Positions 24,122-35,139 of a stretch of 64,000 bases of DNA are shown here, piece by piece. Both the position numbers and the translations under genes were made by a program. Positions within the stretch are counted from its first letter, which is position 1. Every line of letters begins with the position of its first letter. Origin of the DNA: Desarmillaria ectypa (Eukaryota; Basidiomycota; Agaricomycetes; Agaricales; Physalacriaceae); assembly GCA_030407005.1 (NCBI GenBank), contig JAUDYN010000007.1, positions 248,001-312,000 of the forward strand. The letters run 5' to 3'. The notes beneath the pieces are model-generated. The model ran no database searches. It was given only the letters and a program-made list of their open reading frames with translations, and had not been told where the DNA came from.

Positions 24122-26439
24122 ATGCTCACATTCATCCTCGGACTGATCACTTTTTCCCTAGCTTATACCGCCTATAGGCGATGGAGAAGAATCTCAATAT
24201 CTGATGTCCCAGGACCGGAATGCAAGTCGTTTTTATACGGTTCGTTTTGTCCCCTCTCTTAACATCGTACATGAACATGATAATGCCCTCTAGGAAACTT
24301 ACCCGAATTCCTTGAAGGTCAAGCTGGCGAGGTAGGAGTCTCTTCTCACAATTATTGCCTGGTAAGAAGCTCATCCTTACTCATCCTCAATCAACCAGAC
24401 CGACTTCAAATGGCGGGATAAATATGGAGATGTATTGAGGATTCAGGCACCGCTAGGCGTGAGTGCTCCATGACGCTGGTTGCAGACTCACGATGATCTC
24501 ATTTTTGTCTCTTTGTTAGGAGGACCGCCTCTTCATTGCGGACCCAAAAGCTATTCAGTACATCTATCATACCGCAAGTTACAGGTTCCCCAAAGCCGAA
24601 GGAAGGCGCCAAATTTCACGCCTATTGTTCGGGCCCGGATTGTCCAACGTGGACGGTCAGTTGCCTTGAAACGGGCGTGACCCTAAATTGATTGTGAAAT
24701 ACAGGTGATGTTCATAAGCGCCAACGCAAAGTCATGCTTCCTGGTTTTGGTGGTCCGGAGTCGAAAGCCTTTGTTCCGATATTTTCGGAGTGCGCTGAGA
24801 AGGTTTGATTGTATTCTTGAATCCGGACAGGACACTCACTCTTGGTTCAGATGTGCAACAAATGGAGGGATGAAATAGAACTGAGCGCGGATCAATCTAT
24901 CGCCCTCGACGTTACTTCCTGGATATCTAGAGCGACTTTGGACGCTATTGGTTATGGTTTGTTGTGGCATTATCTCTCCATAACGCAAGAATACTAATGA
25001 AGTATTTAGCCGCATTTGATTATTCTTTTGGCGCTCTTGATGACTCCGACAACCAACTAACAAAGGCGTATGCCAATCTATTGTGGGTCGTTCTTGTTTT
25101 ATAAACTGTAGCTATTCTCAGTCTAGCAGTTTCGACACCTTTGGTACACCGACGAAGTCTGCGATTCTTTCCCTCTCAGTCATGGACCATCTACCCCCTG
25201 TCGTGGTTGCTTTCCTCATGCAACATTTTCCCGGACGCCTAACCCACGGAATGTTGACCAACAAGCTCTCGACGGCCATTGCGAAGGACCTGGTCAAGGA
25301 GAAATCTGAGGCCCTAGTCGAAGGGAAAGGTCGGAGAGATATCATGAGCCTGTTGGGTATGTTTGCCAATATCTCCAATAGTCTTCCGTGATACTGAGAG
25401 AATAATCAGTCAAAGCGAACGCCTCTGGAAATGAAAAAACGAGATTGCCCGAGCGTGAACTACTGGCTCAAATGAAGTAAGTGTAACATATTTATTGGTT
25501 GACTCTTATATGCTGAGGTCTACACTAGCACAATCATTCTCGCTGGACATGAGACGACCTCTAATACGCTCTGCTTTGGTCTTTTGGAATTTTGCAGGCA
25601 CCCAGAGATACAACAGAAGCTTCGTCGAGAAATTCACTCTGCTGAGCGGGCTATTCGTGACAATGGTCGTACCGAGTTCACAGCCTCAGATCTCGACTCG
25701 ATGCCGTATCTCTCTGCTGTTGTCAAGGTTTGATGGATTTCTTTTATGCTCGTGAACATGTACGTGGGGTACTGACATGAAGTCCCAGGAAACGCTGCGT
25801 TATCACGCCGTAGTGTACAATGTCTTCAGGGTTTCCGGTCAGGATGACGTTCTTCCATTAAGCAAACCGATTACTACGACATCGGGCAAAGTACTTCACG
25901 AGTTGCCTATACCAAAAGGCTTACAGATCATTTCCTCTATTGCAGCATACAATAGGTTTGTCCTTGGCGTCATGCTAAGTTTACACGAAACTCATATCTT
26001 GCAGGAACAAAGAAATATTTGGTGACGATGCCGACGTGTTCAATCCCGAGCGGTGGCTCCGAGAGTCCGTTCCCAAAGCGACTGCGTCATTGGGCGTATA
26101 CGGGAGCCTGTGAGTAGTCATTCTGATCTTGGTACTACCAAGTTATCAAACATGAAATATAGGTTCACGTTCACCGGTGGTGCAAGGTCTTGCATCGGCT
26201 GGAGATTCGCGTGAGTTTTTATTCTGTTTGATCTTGGGTCGTTTCTCACTACGTGTTGAAGTGTACTGGAAATGGAGATGTTCTTGATCCAACTGGTGGG
26301 AAACTTCGAGTTCTCGCTGGCTGAAGATAAGGATATCCGCCGCGAGGCTGCATTTGTTATGACTCCTACAATGGAGGGTGAGATTGAGAAAGGTTCTCTG
26401 TTACGTTTGAAGATCAAGGTCGCTCAGATGGAGGAATGA
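24122..26439 (+). CDS. Cytochrome P450 (family not assigned)
   Basis: At least ten exons give a P450 of about 520-540 residues. It starts MLTFILGLITFSLAYTAYRR (ER anchor) followed by the proline-rich hinge VPGPECKSFLYGNLPEF. The C-helix area has GDVHKRQRKVMLPGFGG, the I helix TIILAGHETTSNTLCFGL (AGxxT present), the K helix ETLRYHAVVYNVFR (ExxR) and the PERF segment FNPERWLRES. The heme loop is FTFTGGARSCIGWRFA with the cysteine ligand. All catalytic elements are present and splice sites are normal. The AGHETTSNTLCFGLLE and SIAAYNRNKEIFGDDADVF wording is common in basidiomycete P450 clans, but I cannot name the CYP family. The gene is transcribed independently of its neighbours. Confidence 0.88.
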
Positions 26440-27733
26440 AACGTGTCCCGTGCTCATTCGTTTCCTCCGAAATGCGATGTCTCTCATCGTGGATAAATGT
26501 GACGACTAGCCATTTTGCATATAATTTGTTCTGAAAATAGATACATGCGATCAATCGATCCGAGATTCAGAACTATCGAGAAAGACAACTACATGTTTTG
26601 AACATATTGAAACCTAATTTCAATGGCCTGGGCCTTTGTAAGCCCACTATCAAGCACTATTTTACCACATGATCTCCACCTCTGTTCCAGCGCAAGAAGA
26701 GCAACTACGACGAGATCCTATATATATGTGGCCTCGATACTAAGCGATATTGTGGCAGGAATGTTGCGAAGTTGCCCTTCAACAACCCTTCTGCGAGAAG
26801 GTGTGTACCATGCTATCATGTGGCCCCCAATAAGCATCTGTTGATGATTGCAGCTTTAATTTTGATTCCAATTCGAAAGGAAGAGGATGAATTTAGTGAG
26901 AGTTTACCTGTTAGAGCTCCCTGAAAGACATATTACCTGCTATTTTCTTCCAAACTTATTGGGCTGAAGTGATTCAATCAGTAGGTGAAATGGTTGTGTA
27001 TGGAAGACGACGAACAATATGGAAACCCAAGACGTCTTTAGCTTGGCGAGCATGCTTTTCGAATGCTACCAGAGGCATAGGGAATACAAATTTCGGAGAA
27101 GGATGATGAATACGAATGGTATGTTCGGTTAGAATCTATAGTTAATGGGTCCGTGCAGGTATCGCAGATAGATATACAAGAAGTTAGCCTCATTGGTCTG
27201 CAAGGAAAATATGAATTGCTCAAATGAGGTGCTACAATTATGTTTCAGTCCAATCCAGTCATACTGATCGTCTATAGCAATAGTATTGAGGATAGTGTTC
27301 ATATCAGAGCTGATCAAAGCACGTAGTATTTACACTACTTTTTCGTCCTGAGAGAAATTTCCATGAATGTCGTCAGCCTTATGGTGGACTCAGACGACCC
27401 TTGGCGACAGCACCTCTGAGTATGTGTTTTCTATGGATGCGAAAATTTGTTCCGTGTCTCTGGGATTGGTCCGAGCGGAACGAGACGAATGTCGTCCAGT
27501 GACAGAGCAGATATGCTGTTGTCGCCTCATAACCTTGAGGATGGTTATGTAGTATATATAGAAATCAGTAGGTTCAACTTGCTAAGACATTGAAGCTTGA
27601 AGAAGCGTGGTAACCCAGAGTCTCGTCCTATGCCCACTCTGCAACAGGTGTCACCCTTCTTAAGAAGGATTTTGCATTCTTGCTCCAGGAGCGCTTCATG
27701 TTAACTTAGACATTTAAGGCTAACAGTGGTTTC
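26440..27733. other. Intergenic, partly AT-rich
   Basis: 3' flank of the P450, then a stretch of lower GC from about 26,830 to 27,330. Two overlapping minus-strand frames at 27,038-27,317 have no recognisable product. Confidence 0.35.
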
Positions 27734-28207
27734 TCAACGTAGTGACTCACCTACCCACAGGGACTTGGCAAACCATGTTACCGCGAGGGCGCTGAGGTTT
27801 CCCAAAGTGGCGCATGCGCAGACGGAGGCGGCGGGGTATTTCCGGCTGTGTTCATATCCCGCAAAATCTCGTGCAAAGTCAAGCATCTCAGTCAAAAGGC
27901 GGCCGTGTGTTGATGGCCCGTAATCAGTGTCATAGTCCGTCAGCCAGGAAGCAGTATGTGGCACGATTCTTTTAGGGAATATACGAGGTCTCTGACTCAG
28001 GATACTTACAAGCTCCCGTGTCGTTGTTTGTGAGCAGGTAATAAGCTGAATTATATTATTGGCAGGGGTCAAACTGAACGCGCTGTTCGGAAAGGTTTCA
28101 ACTTCATCTTGCCAATCATGAGAGCTTGAAGGTGCGCCACCAGGTTGGTCAGTATGAGAGACAGAGGAATGCAGAGGTGGGGCATATAATTTAACTTTGG
28201 AGGACAT
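27734..28207 (-). CDS. Hypothetical protein (157-codon open frame)
   Basis: Continuous minus-strand frame starting MSSKVKLYAPPLHSSVSHTD and later reading DYDTDYGPSTHGRLLTEMLD, FARDFAGYEH and LGNLSALAVTWFAKSLW. The tail is mildly hydrophobic. A GTAAGT donor near 28,014 with an AG about 40 bp on could remove an intron without breaking the frame. A splice donor (GTGAGT) follows the last codons, so further exons may exist downstream. I recognise no family. Confidence 0.35.
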   Translation of the reverse strand: MSSKVKLYAPPLHSSVSHTDQPGGAPSSSHDWQDEVETFPNSAFSLTPANNIIQLITCSQTTTRELVSILSQRPRIFPKRIVPHTASWLTDYDTDYGPSTHGRLLTEMLDFARDFAGYEHSRKYPAASVCACATLGNLSALAVTWFAKSLWVGESLR

Positions 28208-29313
28208 TGGTAAAAACTTGAAGACGAGAACTCAAGATCGGAGGGTGGCACAGAACACGTGGCTGTGACTTTGAAATGTGGCTGTGGCTACCGTGACCAG
28301 TCGCGTCTTCCAAAATCATTCGTTCACCTCTTGTCCTTCAACCTCGACCCTACAGCCCTTTCTGAATTTCCCCTACCCTACCTTACGCTGAAGCTCCCGA
28401 GGCAGTGATATAATACCCGTAGATCGTGTTTGACCTCGTCCACCTTCCCGTGATACGGAAATCGCAGCAATCGGCTTTGCAGCATGCGAAACTGTCAGCA
28501 AGAACCCAACGTACCCAGGAATGACTTGCGGGGATCGCAGTATAAAATCAGAGAGGTCATGGTGCTATACATGCAGCTATTACGTGTACAAAACTTTGGA
28601 AAGAAATCTAGGGATGGGGTAACCTTGAGGTGCGCATATGCGCCATTTTCCCTTGGTGGTCGCTTATCTAGACCTCGCGTAGGCATATTTGTGCTAGAAA
28701 TGCTATTCCTGCGTACGCATTGGGTTCACTACTACCCTTAGTGAATAGGATGGAGTGTTTTCTGGTTGTCGAAGGCTGGCGTGGATAGCCACTAATTTCG
28801 TCAGTAGTGTCAACCGAGTACAGGCCTGATTATAGCCTGCCGGCTGTGACTTCCTTTTCAAGGTCGAACTGGGATAGCAAGCGACAAACAACAAAATACC
28901 GTTTGGTTTCAGGTCTCAACAGGATAATGAATGCTTAGAGTATCAACTATACTCAGTGATAATAAAGGAGTAGGCGACAAGCGACGAAAGACTAGCAATC
29001 CTCGTGGAAATTTCTTGACTCATATATTGACAGCAGCTATGCTTGACGAATCGCCCCATTGACTACAAAGAAGGTACTTTTCCTTTCTTCTGGACATGTC
29101 GCCTGCCGTTGACGGTCTATTAATTGTTCTAGGTCCTGGAGCCAAGCTTAATCCCCGAGGGTGACGGCATATAAGTTATTCAATATATGCTGTCTCCTGC
29201 GTCTAGGATTGTAACAGAGTCAAAGGGATGGCGAATCATAGTATGCCGTTATATTCTATCTTGTTTTATGATGCTCGTAGCATTCATTCTTAAACGCTAC
29301 CCAGACATTATTA
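28208..29313. other. Intergenic, no recognised gene
   Basis: Host-like composition. Short frames only. Ends at the target-site duplication of the solo LTR. Confidence 0.4.
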
Positions 29314-29318
29314 GCGCC

Positions 29319-29933
29319 TGTCATGGATCTTGTGTATCTGTAAACTCGGTGCATGAGTCAACGCATGCCTACACTCGGCCTTCTCGGTCCTAGCAGTGAC
29401 TCACACATAATTTTCTTTTACTTTCTCTATTCTTCTTGCTCATACTAGAATATAATAGAACATTGTAGAATATTCATGACTCGAGCCTTTTAGTATATAA
29501 ATACCGTCTGTAACCTTGTAGAAAAAAGAAGCAAGCTACTCATCTTCAAGTCCACTTCATTGTGTGAACTAAGCATCTGATCGGTTACGCCTAGCGCTTG
29601 TCAGAAACCTCGTCAGTTACGCCTAGCGCTTGCTGAACAACTCGTTGGATACGCCAAGTGCTTTCCGACACCAATCCGAAGACTACGCCTAGCGCTTGTC
29701 TTCATCTACAGCCCATAATAGCTCTGCACTCACCGGCTGCTTCCTACAGTAACTGCTTCGCACTTACTGACCCCTTTACCTCGCAAACTGGACCTCTCAG
29801 GTCTCCTCACGAACCCTTGCCGGAATCTATTCTATTCCCTAACGACATACATCTCTATAACATATCCTACCTCGCTTCGATCATCACTTGTTGCCCCTCA
29901 CTCTCATATCCTGATTTCGGCAGATTCCTAACA
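29319..29933 (-). mobile_element. Solo LTR, family F, copy 1 (TSD GCGCC)
   Basis: The 615-bp unit runs from TGTCATGGATC to TTCCTAACA, i.e. TG...CA ends. It is flanked on both sides by GCGCC (29,314-29,318 and 29,934-29,938), a perfect 5-bp target-site duplication. Its reverse complement matches 62,386-63,036 almost base for base. It contains a TATATAAATA core (about 29,493) and four copies of a minisatellite unit built on ACGCCTAGCGCTTG or its variant (29,588-29,700). No internal retroelement sequence adjoins it, so it is an LTR left by LTR-LTR recombination. Confidence 0.92.
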
Positions 29934-30925
29934 GCGCCACTATCGCCATTCCTTCCATCGAATACATACATGCTATCTACCATGGATTTTGCCCTGGGCC
30001 CTACAAAAGCCGCTTATCGATGCAATCGATATGTTTGACCGACGTGCATTTACGCTAAGAAAGAAGCTAGCGCTTCGTCAATAGCAAAGGAAGGAAGGAA
30101 GGAACCGTGAAATGCGGGCATATTCTAGAGGAATATTCGTCCAGCTCCCACGCGGGAGAATCAGAGCGTGGCAACCTGGGCAAGAGCTATCACTAATGTA
30201 ATGCCGATGCATGTGATCGATTGGAAGGGCATGGGACTTCATTTCAGGGCCTAGGACTTTGTACCGGTGCCGCAAACGACGATCTATCCATCGTTTTTCG
30301 AAGCCATCGGATTGAGTACAATGATACTGGTATGTCGTTTGCTTCAAATGTCAGAACTGAAGCTCCTGACATGAAGAAAGTATTCTCAGCAATGTTATTT
30401 GCACGTAAACCTCGGTCGACAGAAGATGTACTGGCGGTACCCGTCTGTTCTGAATAATTGCCGCGGCAGGCTGGACGTTTCCTTTTACGGGCGTAACCGC
30501 AAAATCGTGGTTGCTGTCAAGAAGCCTGCTGCCCGACGCCTATTTGGGTGGATCTTAGGCAGGAGCATGTCCTTGTCTTACTTTTCCTTTCCCTCTAAGT
30601 GAACGAATATCCCTCCCCCCCACTCGCTCTCAGGCATCTATACTTCTTATATATTCCCTCAACTTTCATGTCCTCTTTTTCCTTACTATAAGCAGGTTCT
30701 CAGCAGGGATACATTTAACCTAACGAACCGCGGATCCCCTGCCGAGCTAACTTCCGGAATTCGAAGTGTCCCTACCCGTGCCTCATTACAATAACCCCAG
30801 AAAGCTTAAAAGTAGAAAAGGTTCGCGTCCCTGTTTTTAACGCTCAATCTTGGATACTTGCCTCTTCCTCTTGACCCTCCATCCGTTCACTGTCACTCAC
30901 GTTCCTTCCCTCCCGCTGAAAAAAA
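29934..30925. other. Intergenic, upstream of the DUF6534 gene
   Basis: A GGAA microsatellite lies at about 30,086-30,103. TTATATATT near 30,645 may be a TATA element but is far from the start codon. No gene recognised. Confidence 0.4.
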
Positions 30926-31738
30926 ATGATACCTGATTTTTCACTTGATACGACGTAAGTTGCTGACACCGTTTCTTCAACTGACGTTCGGTTGAGGAGT
31001 TCTTCCTCTACACAGGATGGGTGCGGCATTCATCGGTATCGTCGTTGCGGCAATGTATGTCATGTCTCTGTCACTTGCTCCCATCCTTCCACGTCTAATT
31101 TGTGACTGTTTTCTTGGACAGTCTGCATGGTGGTGCGCATCCTTTCGCATATGTCTCGTCTCTTTTCTCACACAATGCATCAGTTTCATGTGTCCAAGCC
31201 TGGTATTATTTTACGCATCAACGCGACGGGTGGCCACTGAAGTTGATCGTATGTTTGAGGCTCTTCCTCCCCGGCTCTCGCTAACCATGTGCTAGGTGGC
31301 GGCCGTTATGGTATTCGATACGGTACATCAGGCACTTATATCTCATACCGGTAAGGATTTTATATGCTTCGACACCAGTGTTGGTGCTAAGCTGAACTAA
31401 CTGCGTACAGTCTATACCTATCTTGTCACTCACTATGGAGATGCCGCTGAACTTCAAAAGACCGTTTGGTGAACTAGTCGCTCCTTTAATTTTTATGTTC
31501 TCGTTAAAGCATTCTTAGGAGTCTCCTGGCCGAGGTTTTGTTCAATGGCTTCACAGCCTTCCTCGTTCAGAGGTCAGTTTCTTGGTCTCTGACTGTGCCC
31601 GTTTTCTAAATTATCGTTAGCTTCCTCACTCTGCGTGTCTGGCATTGTACGTCGTTTGATACTCACTCTTCGCCTCCTTGTTGTGCTGACCGAGATCTTA
31701 GTGAGCAATCGCAATTCTTTTGTCACGACCATCGTTAG
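30926..31738 (+). pseudogene. DUF6534-type membrane protein, 3' end lost
   Basis: Spliced exons give MIPDFSLDTTMGAAFIGIVV, AAILHGVSCVQAWYYFTHQR, LIVAAVMVFDTVHQALISHT, YTYLVTHYGDAAELQKTVW, SLLAEVLFNGFTAFLVQ and FLTLRVWHLSNRNSFVTT. This is the N-terminal half of a seven-helix protein of the DUF6534 group, very common in mushrooms and of unknown function. The start at 30,926 is supported by a GTAAGT donor at 30,955 and an acceptor at 31,015 that joins in frame. After FVTTIV (about 31,735) the host sequence ends abruptly in a dispersed repeat, so the last helices and the tail are missing. I infer a broken gene. Confidence 0.75.
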
Positions 31739-31930
31739 GCCAATAGTATTGTGCTTGGCTGAGCTCTGCAAACACATGCAGATGTACACTACTGTACCTA
31801 CTTATATACTAAATGCTAATGTACTAGAATCTTCTACAACTTTCCTAATATTTCTCTCTTAATCAGCAAGTTTGACATGATGCCAGATTGCCATCATCTT
31901 GGCTCAACTCTCAAATCCCAACAGATAGTC
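31738..31930 (+). repeat. Dispersed repeat, copy 1 (inverted relative to 58.7 kb)
   Basis: CCAATAGTATTGTG, GGCTGAGCTCTGCAAACACA and the end CTCAAATCCCAACA reappear as the reverse complement at about 58,660-58,853. The CCCAACA/TGTTGG edge suggests an LTR terminus. It truncates the DUF6534 gene. Confidence 0.65.
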
Positions 31931-32460
31931 TTCTTGGGCTCAATGTTGGTCTTATCTAGTTGCATCAGTAAGTGTAATAATAGTATTTGGAAAGATTGGA
32001 AATGTAGATAGAGGTAGAATAGTATAAATACCAGTCTGTATTAGTGGAAGGTCAGATTTCTGGCCCCTGGAATGCTACCAAGCAATTAGTACAGGTTTAT
32101 TGGCTAAGAGCTTCGAGTCATAGACTCACCTGGAATAGAATTTGGTGACCTGGTCACTTTGTGTGTGCAAGAACAGTTCAGAAAGTTACAGACAGAAAAC
32201 CTGAGATACAGACCAGAATCCATGTTTAGTACAAGTAAACTGCAACCAGGCAGTTAGTACACATTCAGGAACTGTACCAGGCAGCCTATTTAGTGACAGA
32301 TTATGTTCAGTAGCACAGAAAGTATAGACTTATGCTGTTTCAAGCATATTCAATCAAATAAACTTCTATTCAATCACAACCTGGAAACTAGTATCTACAG
32401 TACAAGCATTGACCAGATGTAACTTACTGTTAGTGACCAACTTGACAAACAAGGTCAAAC
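31931..32460. other. AT-rich repeat-like sequence outside element D
   Basis: CpG-poor sequence with no ORF, likely older transposon debris. The last five bases, CAAAC, are the candidate left target-site duplication of element D. Confidence 0.4.
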
Positions 32461-32879
32461 TGTTAGACCCAATCTTCATGTGATCCTTTAGATGTGCTAG
32501 GTCCCAGGGCTGTCTCATGTTCGGACAGTCACTCAAGGAGATTTAGCTATCATTGTCTGGACCCAAGGAAGAAGGGCTAAGGTCTTAGCCAAGTTCTTGG
32601 AGTGAAGGGTTGATATAGATAAACTTTAGCTCAAAGCTGGGGATTATACAGTGAGAGCTATCCTACTTTTATATGAAAACTAAGAGTCCTAATGTGGATA
32701 TGATAGTATGAAGTCTATGTGTGAAACAATAAGAAACATCCATTAGGCAAGCAACCATTGCAAGCCATAGCACAATTGCTGAAGTCATTTGGTATGGGCA
32801 AGGTGATGGTGATGTGGTAATGATAGATGTGGAAGATAATGGTAATCACTGGGATAGGATAGGTGGAAAAATCATAACA
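32461..32879 (-). repeat. 3' LTR of element D
   Basis: 419 bp, closely matching 57,501-57,919. It reads TGTTAGACCCAATCTTC...AATCATAACA on the plus strand. Next to it, TTACCCCCTTATTAAGAC is the complement of a polypurine tract, as expected beside a 3' LTR. Confidence 0.9.
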
Positions 32880-33404
32880 TTACCCCCTTATTAAGACAGT
32901 CATCCCAACTGTCAGGGTTCCTCTTCTGGAATGTCATACTGAGAGGCAGCTTGGTTGTCCCCATACTTATTGAGTAGGGCCTTCTAGTGGGTTTTATCCA
33001 GGTTCTTGATCCATTTCCAGATTCCATTCTCTCATTGTGTGAGGTATGCAATGTCTCCATTTTCTGAGTATTCATGGTCAAGGATCATGGAGACAGCTTT
33101 CTGGTTAATTATGATTTTGGCTGTATCTCACCTTCATGTGTGTTGCACCTTTACCTTGTATTCCTTGATAGCATTCTGTGTGTTTTCCATCTCTGTGTCT
33201 CTGACCCAGGAGTTATATTCTTGGGTCCATCCTACCCATTTGACTAGGTAGTTGGTCTTGATCTTAGAGTGCTGTCCCTTTTTGGCACATACTCAGTGGG
33301 TCCATGAGTTGAATACTTCTTTGACTTCATACTTCTTTTCACTGTTGATGAGGTCAGGAGGAGATAGTGGTGGTGGTTGTTGATTTGGAAAAGTGGAAGC
33401 AGTA
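32880..33404 (-). pseudogene. Element D integrase C-terminus and chromodomain, cut by X
   Basis: On the minus strand the frame reads KKYEVKEVFNSWTH, TNYLVKWVGWTQEYNSWV and ENTQNAIKEYK, a chromodomain with its aromatic WxxWT...NSWV core. A degenerate tail with DHEYSENGDIAYLT and YDIPEEEP follows. Stops interrupt it. It ends exactly at X's left target-site duplication CAGTA (33,400-33,404). Chromodomains of this type steer integration toward silent chromatin. Confidence 0.8.
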
Positions 33405-33821
33405 TGTTACAATTTTTCCATTATCTTATCTTATCCAAGTCATATCCATGACTCAACCATCTAATCCACCAGAGTTTCTGACTCATATTGATCCTCTCAC
33501 TGACCTTTACCCTCATTCTCACAAACTGTCACCCCAGACGTTATCTATTGGACCATGATCCTTCTGGATCCATTCCACTTCAACACCGTTCCAGCATGGG
33601 CGTTACCATTTCATTTATATATATCACCGTAAAAGCAGTATATAAGTAGAGTAAAACTCACTGTTGTACTCTATCTTTCGACTAAACTTAAATCATATAC
33701 CTCTTACTCTCACACACTAAAGACCACACTTAATCTTCTAACTGGGTAACTGTTCGAACACATAACAGCCCAAAGAAGACAGCTGATGTCCCAAGTCACA
33801 TGACTAAGTCAGTCCCTAACA
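33405..33821 (+). repeat. 5' LTR of element X
   Basis: TGTTACAATTTTTCC...GTCCCTAACA, 417 bp. It contains GCAGTATATAAGTAGAG, the core promoter motif shared by the LTR families here. It differs from the 3' LTR mainly at former CpG sites, for example GATGTC here and GACATC there. Confidence 0.92.
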
Positions 33822-33900
33822 TTAGTTGAAAGATTTCCTTCTGCTTCTTCCAATACTAGCCATAAAGAAGCATTCTTTCATGACAAACAAAGAACACTGA

Positions 33901-35128
33901 CAAGAACCCAGAACTGTTTCACTCGGCATCGCAATTGGTGGCGCCATTCTTTTGACTTTTTTCACAGTCCTCACCATTTTACTTTATGAGGAAGAAATTC
34001 GAGCCCTTCTCCAACAAAGGCAAGCTCGCCAACCAAACCTACCACCCTGACCCCTGCAGCACCTGGAACATGATCTTCCCCGGGAGCTACCCCCCACCTG
34101 ATTGGGACAATGAGAGGCGATACCACTTGTCCATCCCTGGGCCTGCTTCACAATTGCATCTTCCTCCAAGGGGACCACTGATGATGAGAGGCCCCCAACT
34201 CCTGGGCCCTCCTCCACCTGCACCCATAATGCATGGGCAGTTCTACTCAGATACTGGGTGGAACAACTCACCTCCACCCTGGCCCAGGAATATGCACAGG
34301 ACATTCAGGCTCAGGACGATGATGCCCTGCCCCCATACCCTGGTCCTCCCCCTTGTCCCACAACCCCCGCCTTCCGCCAGCAACACTGGTGAGTACCTCC
34401 CTGCTCCTGATCCCCCTCCCCCGATAGTCCCAATGGGTCCTACCATGGGCCCCAACACCCCGACGATCCCAGCATGGATCAAAACCACCCATATGGCCCC
34501 TGGGGTCGTGAAAACTAGCCCTGAGGAGGGACCAACTCCACCTCCTTGCTCCCTGTCATCGAACTCTCTGATGAGTCTGACAGGGAGCTCGACACCCCAA
34601 CCCTGGCTGCTCCCAATGCCCCCAATGACCCTTTCAACCCAAACAGAGGAGACTATATATGGCCCGACCTCTCCAAGGTCAATCAAAGGCCATTTGGCCC
34701 CTTCAGGGCTGCCGCCTGGGAGGTCCAACATCAAGACATCAAATCAAGAGACCTCTGGGATGAGCCCAGACCTGAAATGGATGAGTGGCTGGTGCTCAAC
34801 CGAGGAGACCCCATTCGGGGACTAGACCCAGCTGCCATCATTTGCACCTGGATATGCACAAACTGGGACTGAAATATATTCTGCCCCTCCGCTGGGGATA
34901 TATTTCCAGGGCTTTGAGCCAGAAATCAGGAGGAGCAGAGGGAACTGGAATGTTCCCTATGACAGTTATGGTGACTGGAGGTCGCAAGAGAGGAGTAGAT
35001 GGGGGCAAAGGCCCCAATATGATATGTTAACCTATGATACAGGTTACTATGATGGGTTGGAATATCATCAACCCCAATACGAAACCATTCTGGACTACCC
35101 TCCAGACACCCCAGTTGTAAACCCCTGA
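33901..35128 (+). pseudogene. Element X upstream ORF: membrane helix plus proline-rich region
   Basis: The frame opens with VSLGIAIGGAILLTFFTVL followed by TILLYEEEIRALLQQRQARQ, a clear single transmembrane segment and a basic stretch. A long proline-rich region comes next (PPYPGPPPCPTTP, LPVIELSDESDRELDTPTL, QRPFGPFRAAAWEVQ) and the end reads DYPPDTPVVNP-stop-PLPD. Several in-frame TGA/TAG codons can be explained by C-to-T change at CGA or CAG, and at least two frameshifts are present. Element D has the same architecture in the same place (56,246-57,442), so the ORF is a real part of the family. I know no named domain for it. The left copy of the 1.36-kb LTR interrupts just after PLPD. Confidence 0.7.
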
Positions 35129-35139
35129 CCATTACCCGA

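Noticed and set aside
7676..26439. A secondary-metabolite gene cluster (two P450s, two transporters, CMD-like protein)
   Set aside because: There is no core synthase, and the genes are spaced, variously oriented and interleaved with unrelated families.
29658..30038. 126-codon plus-strand frame
   Set aside because: It runs from inside the solo LTR across its end and target duplication into host DNA, so it is an accidental open frame.
33984..34734. Two long minus-strand open frames, glycine/serine-rich
   Set aside because: They are the antisense of the proline-rich upstream ORF of element X; such CCN/GGN-rich DNA stays open on both strands.
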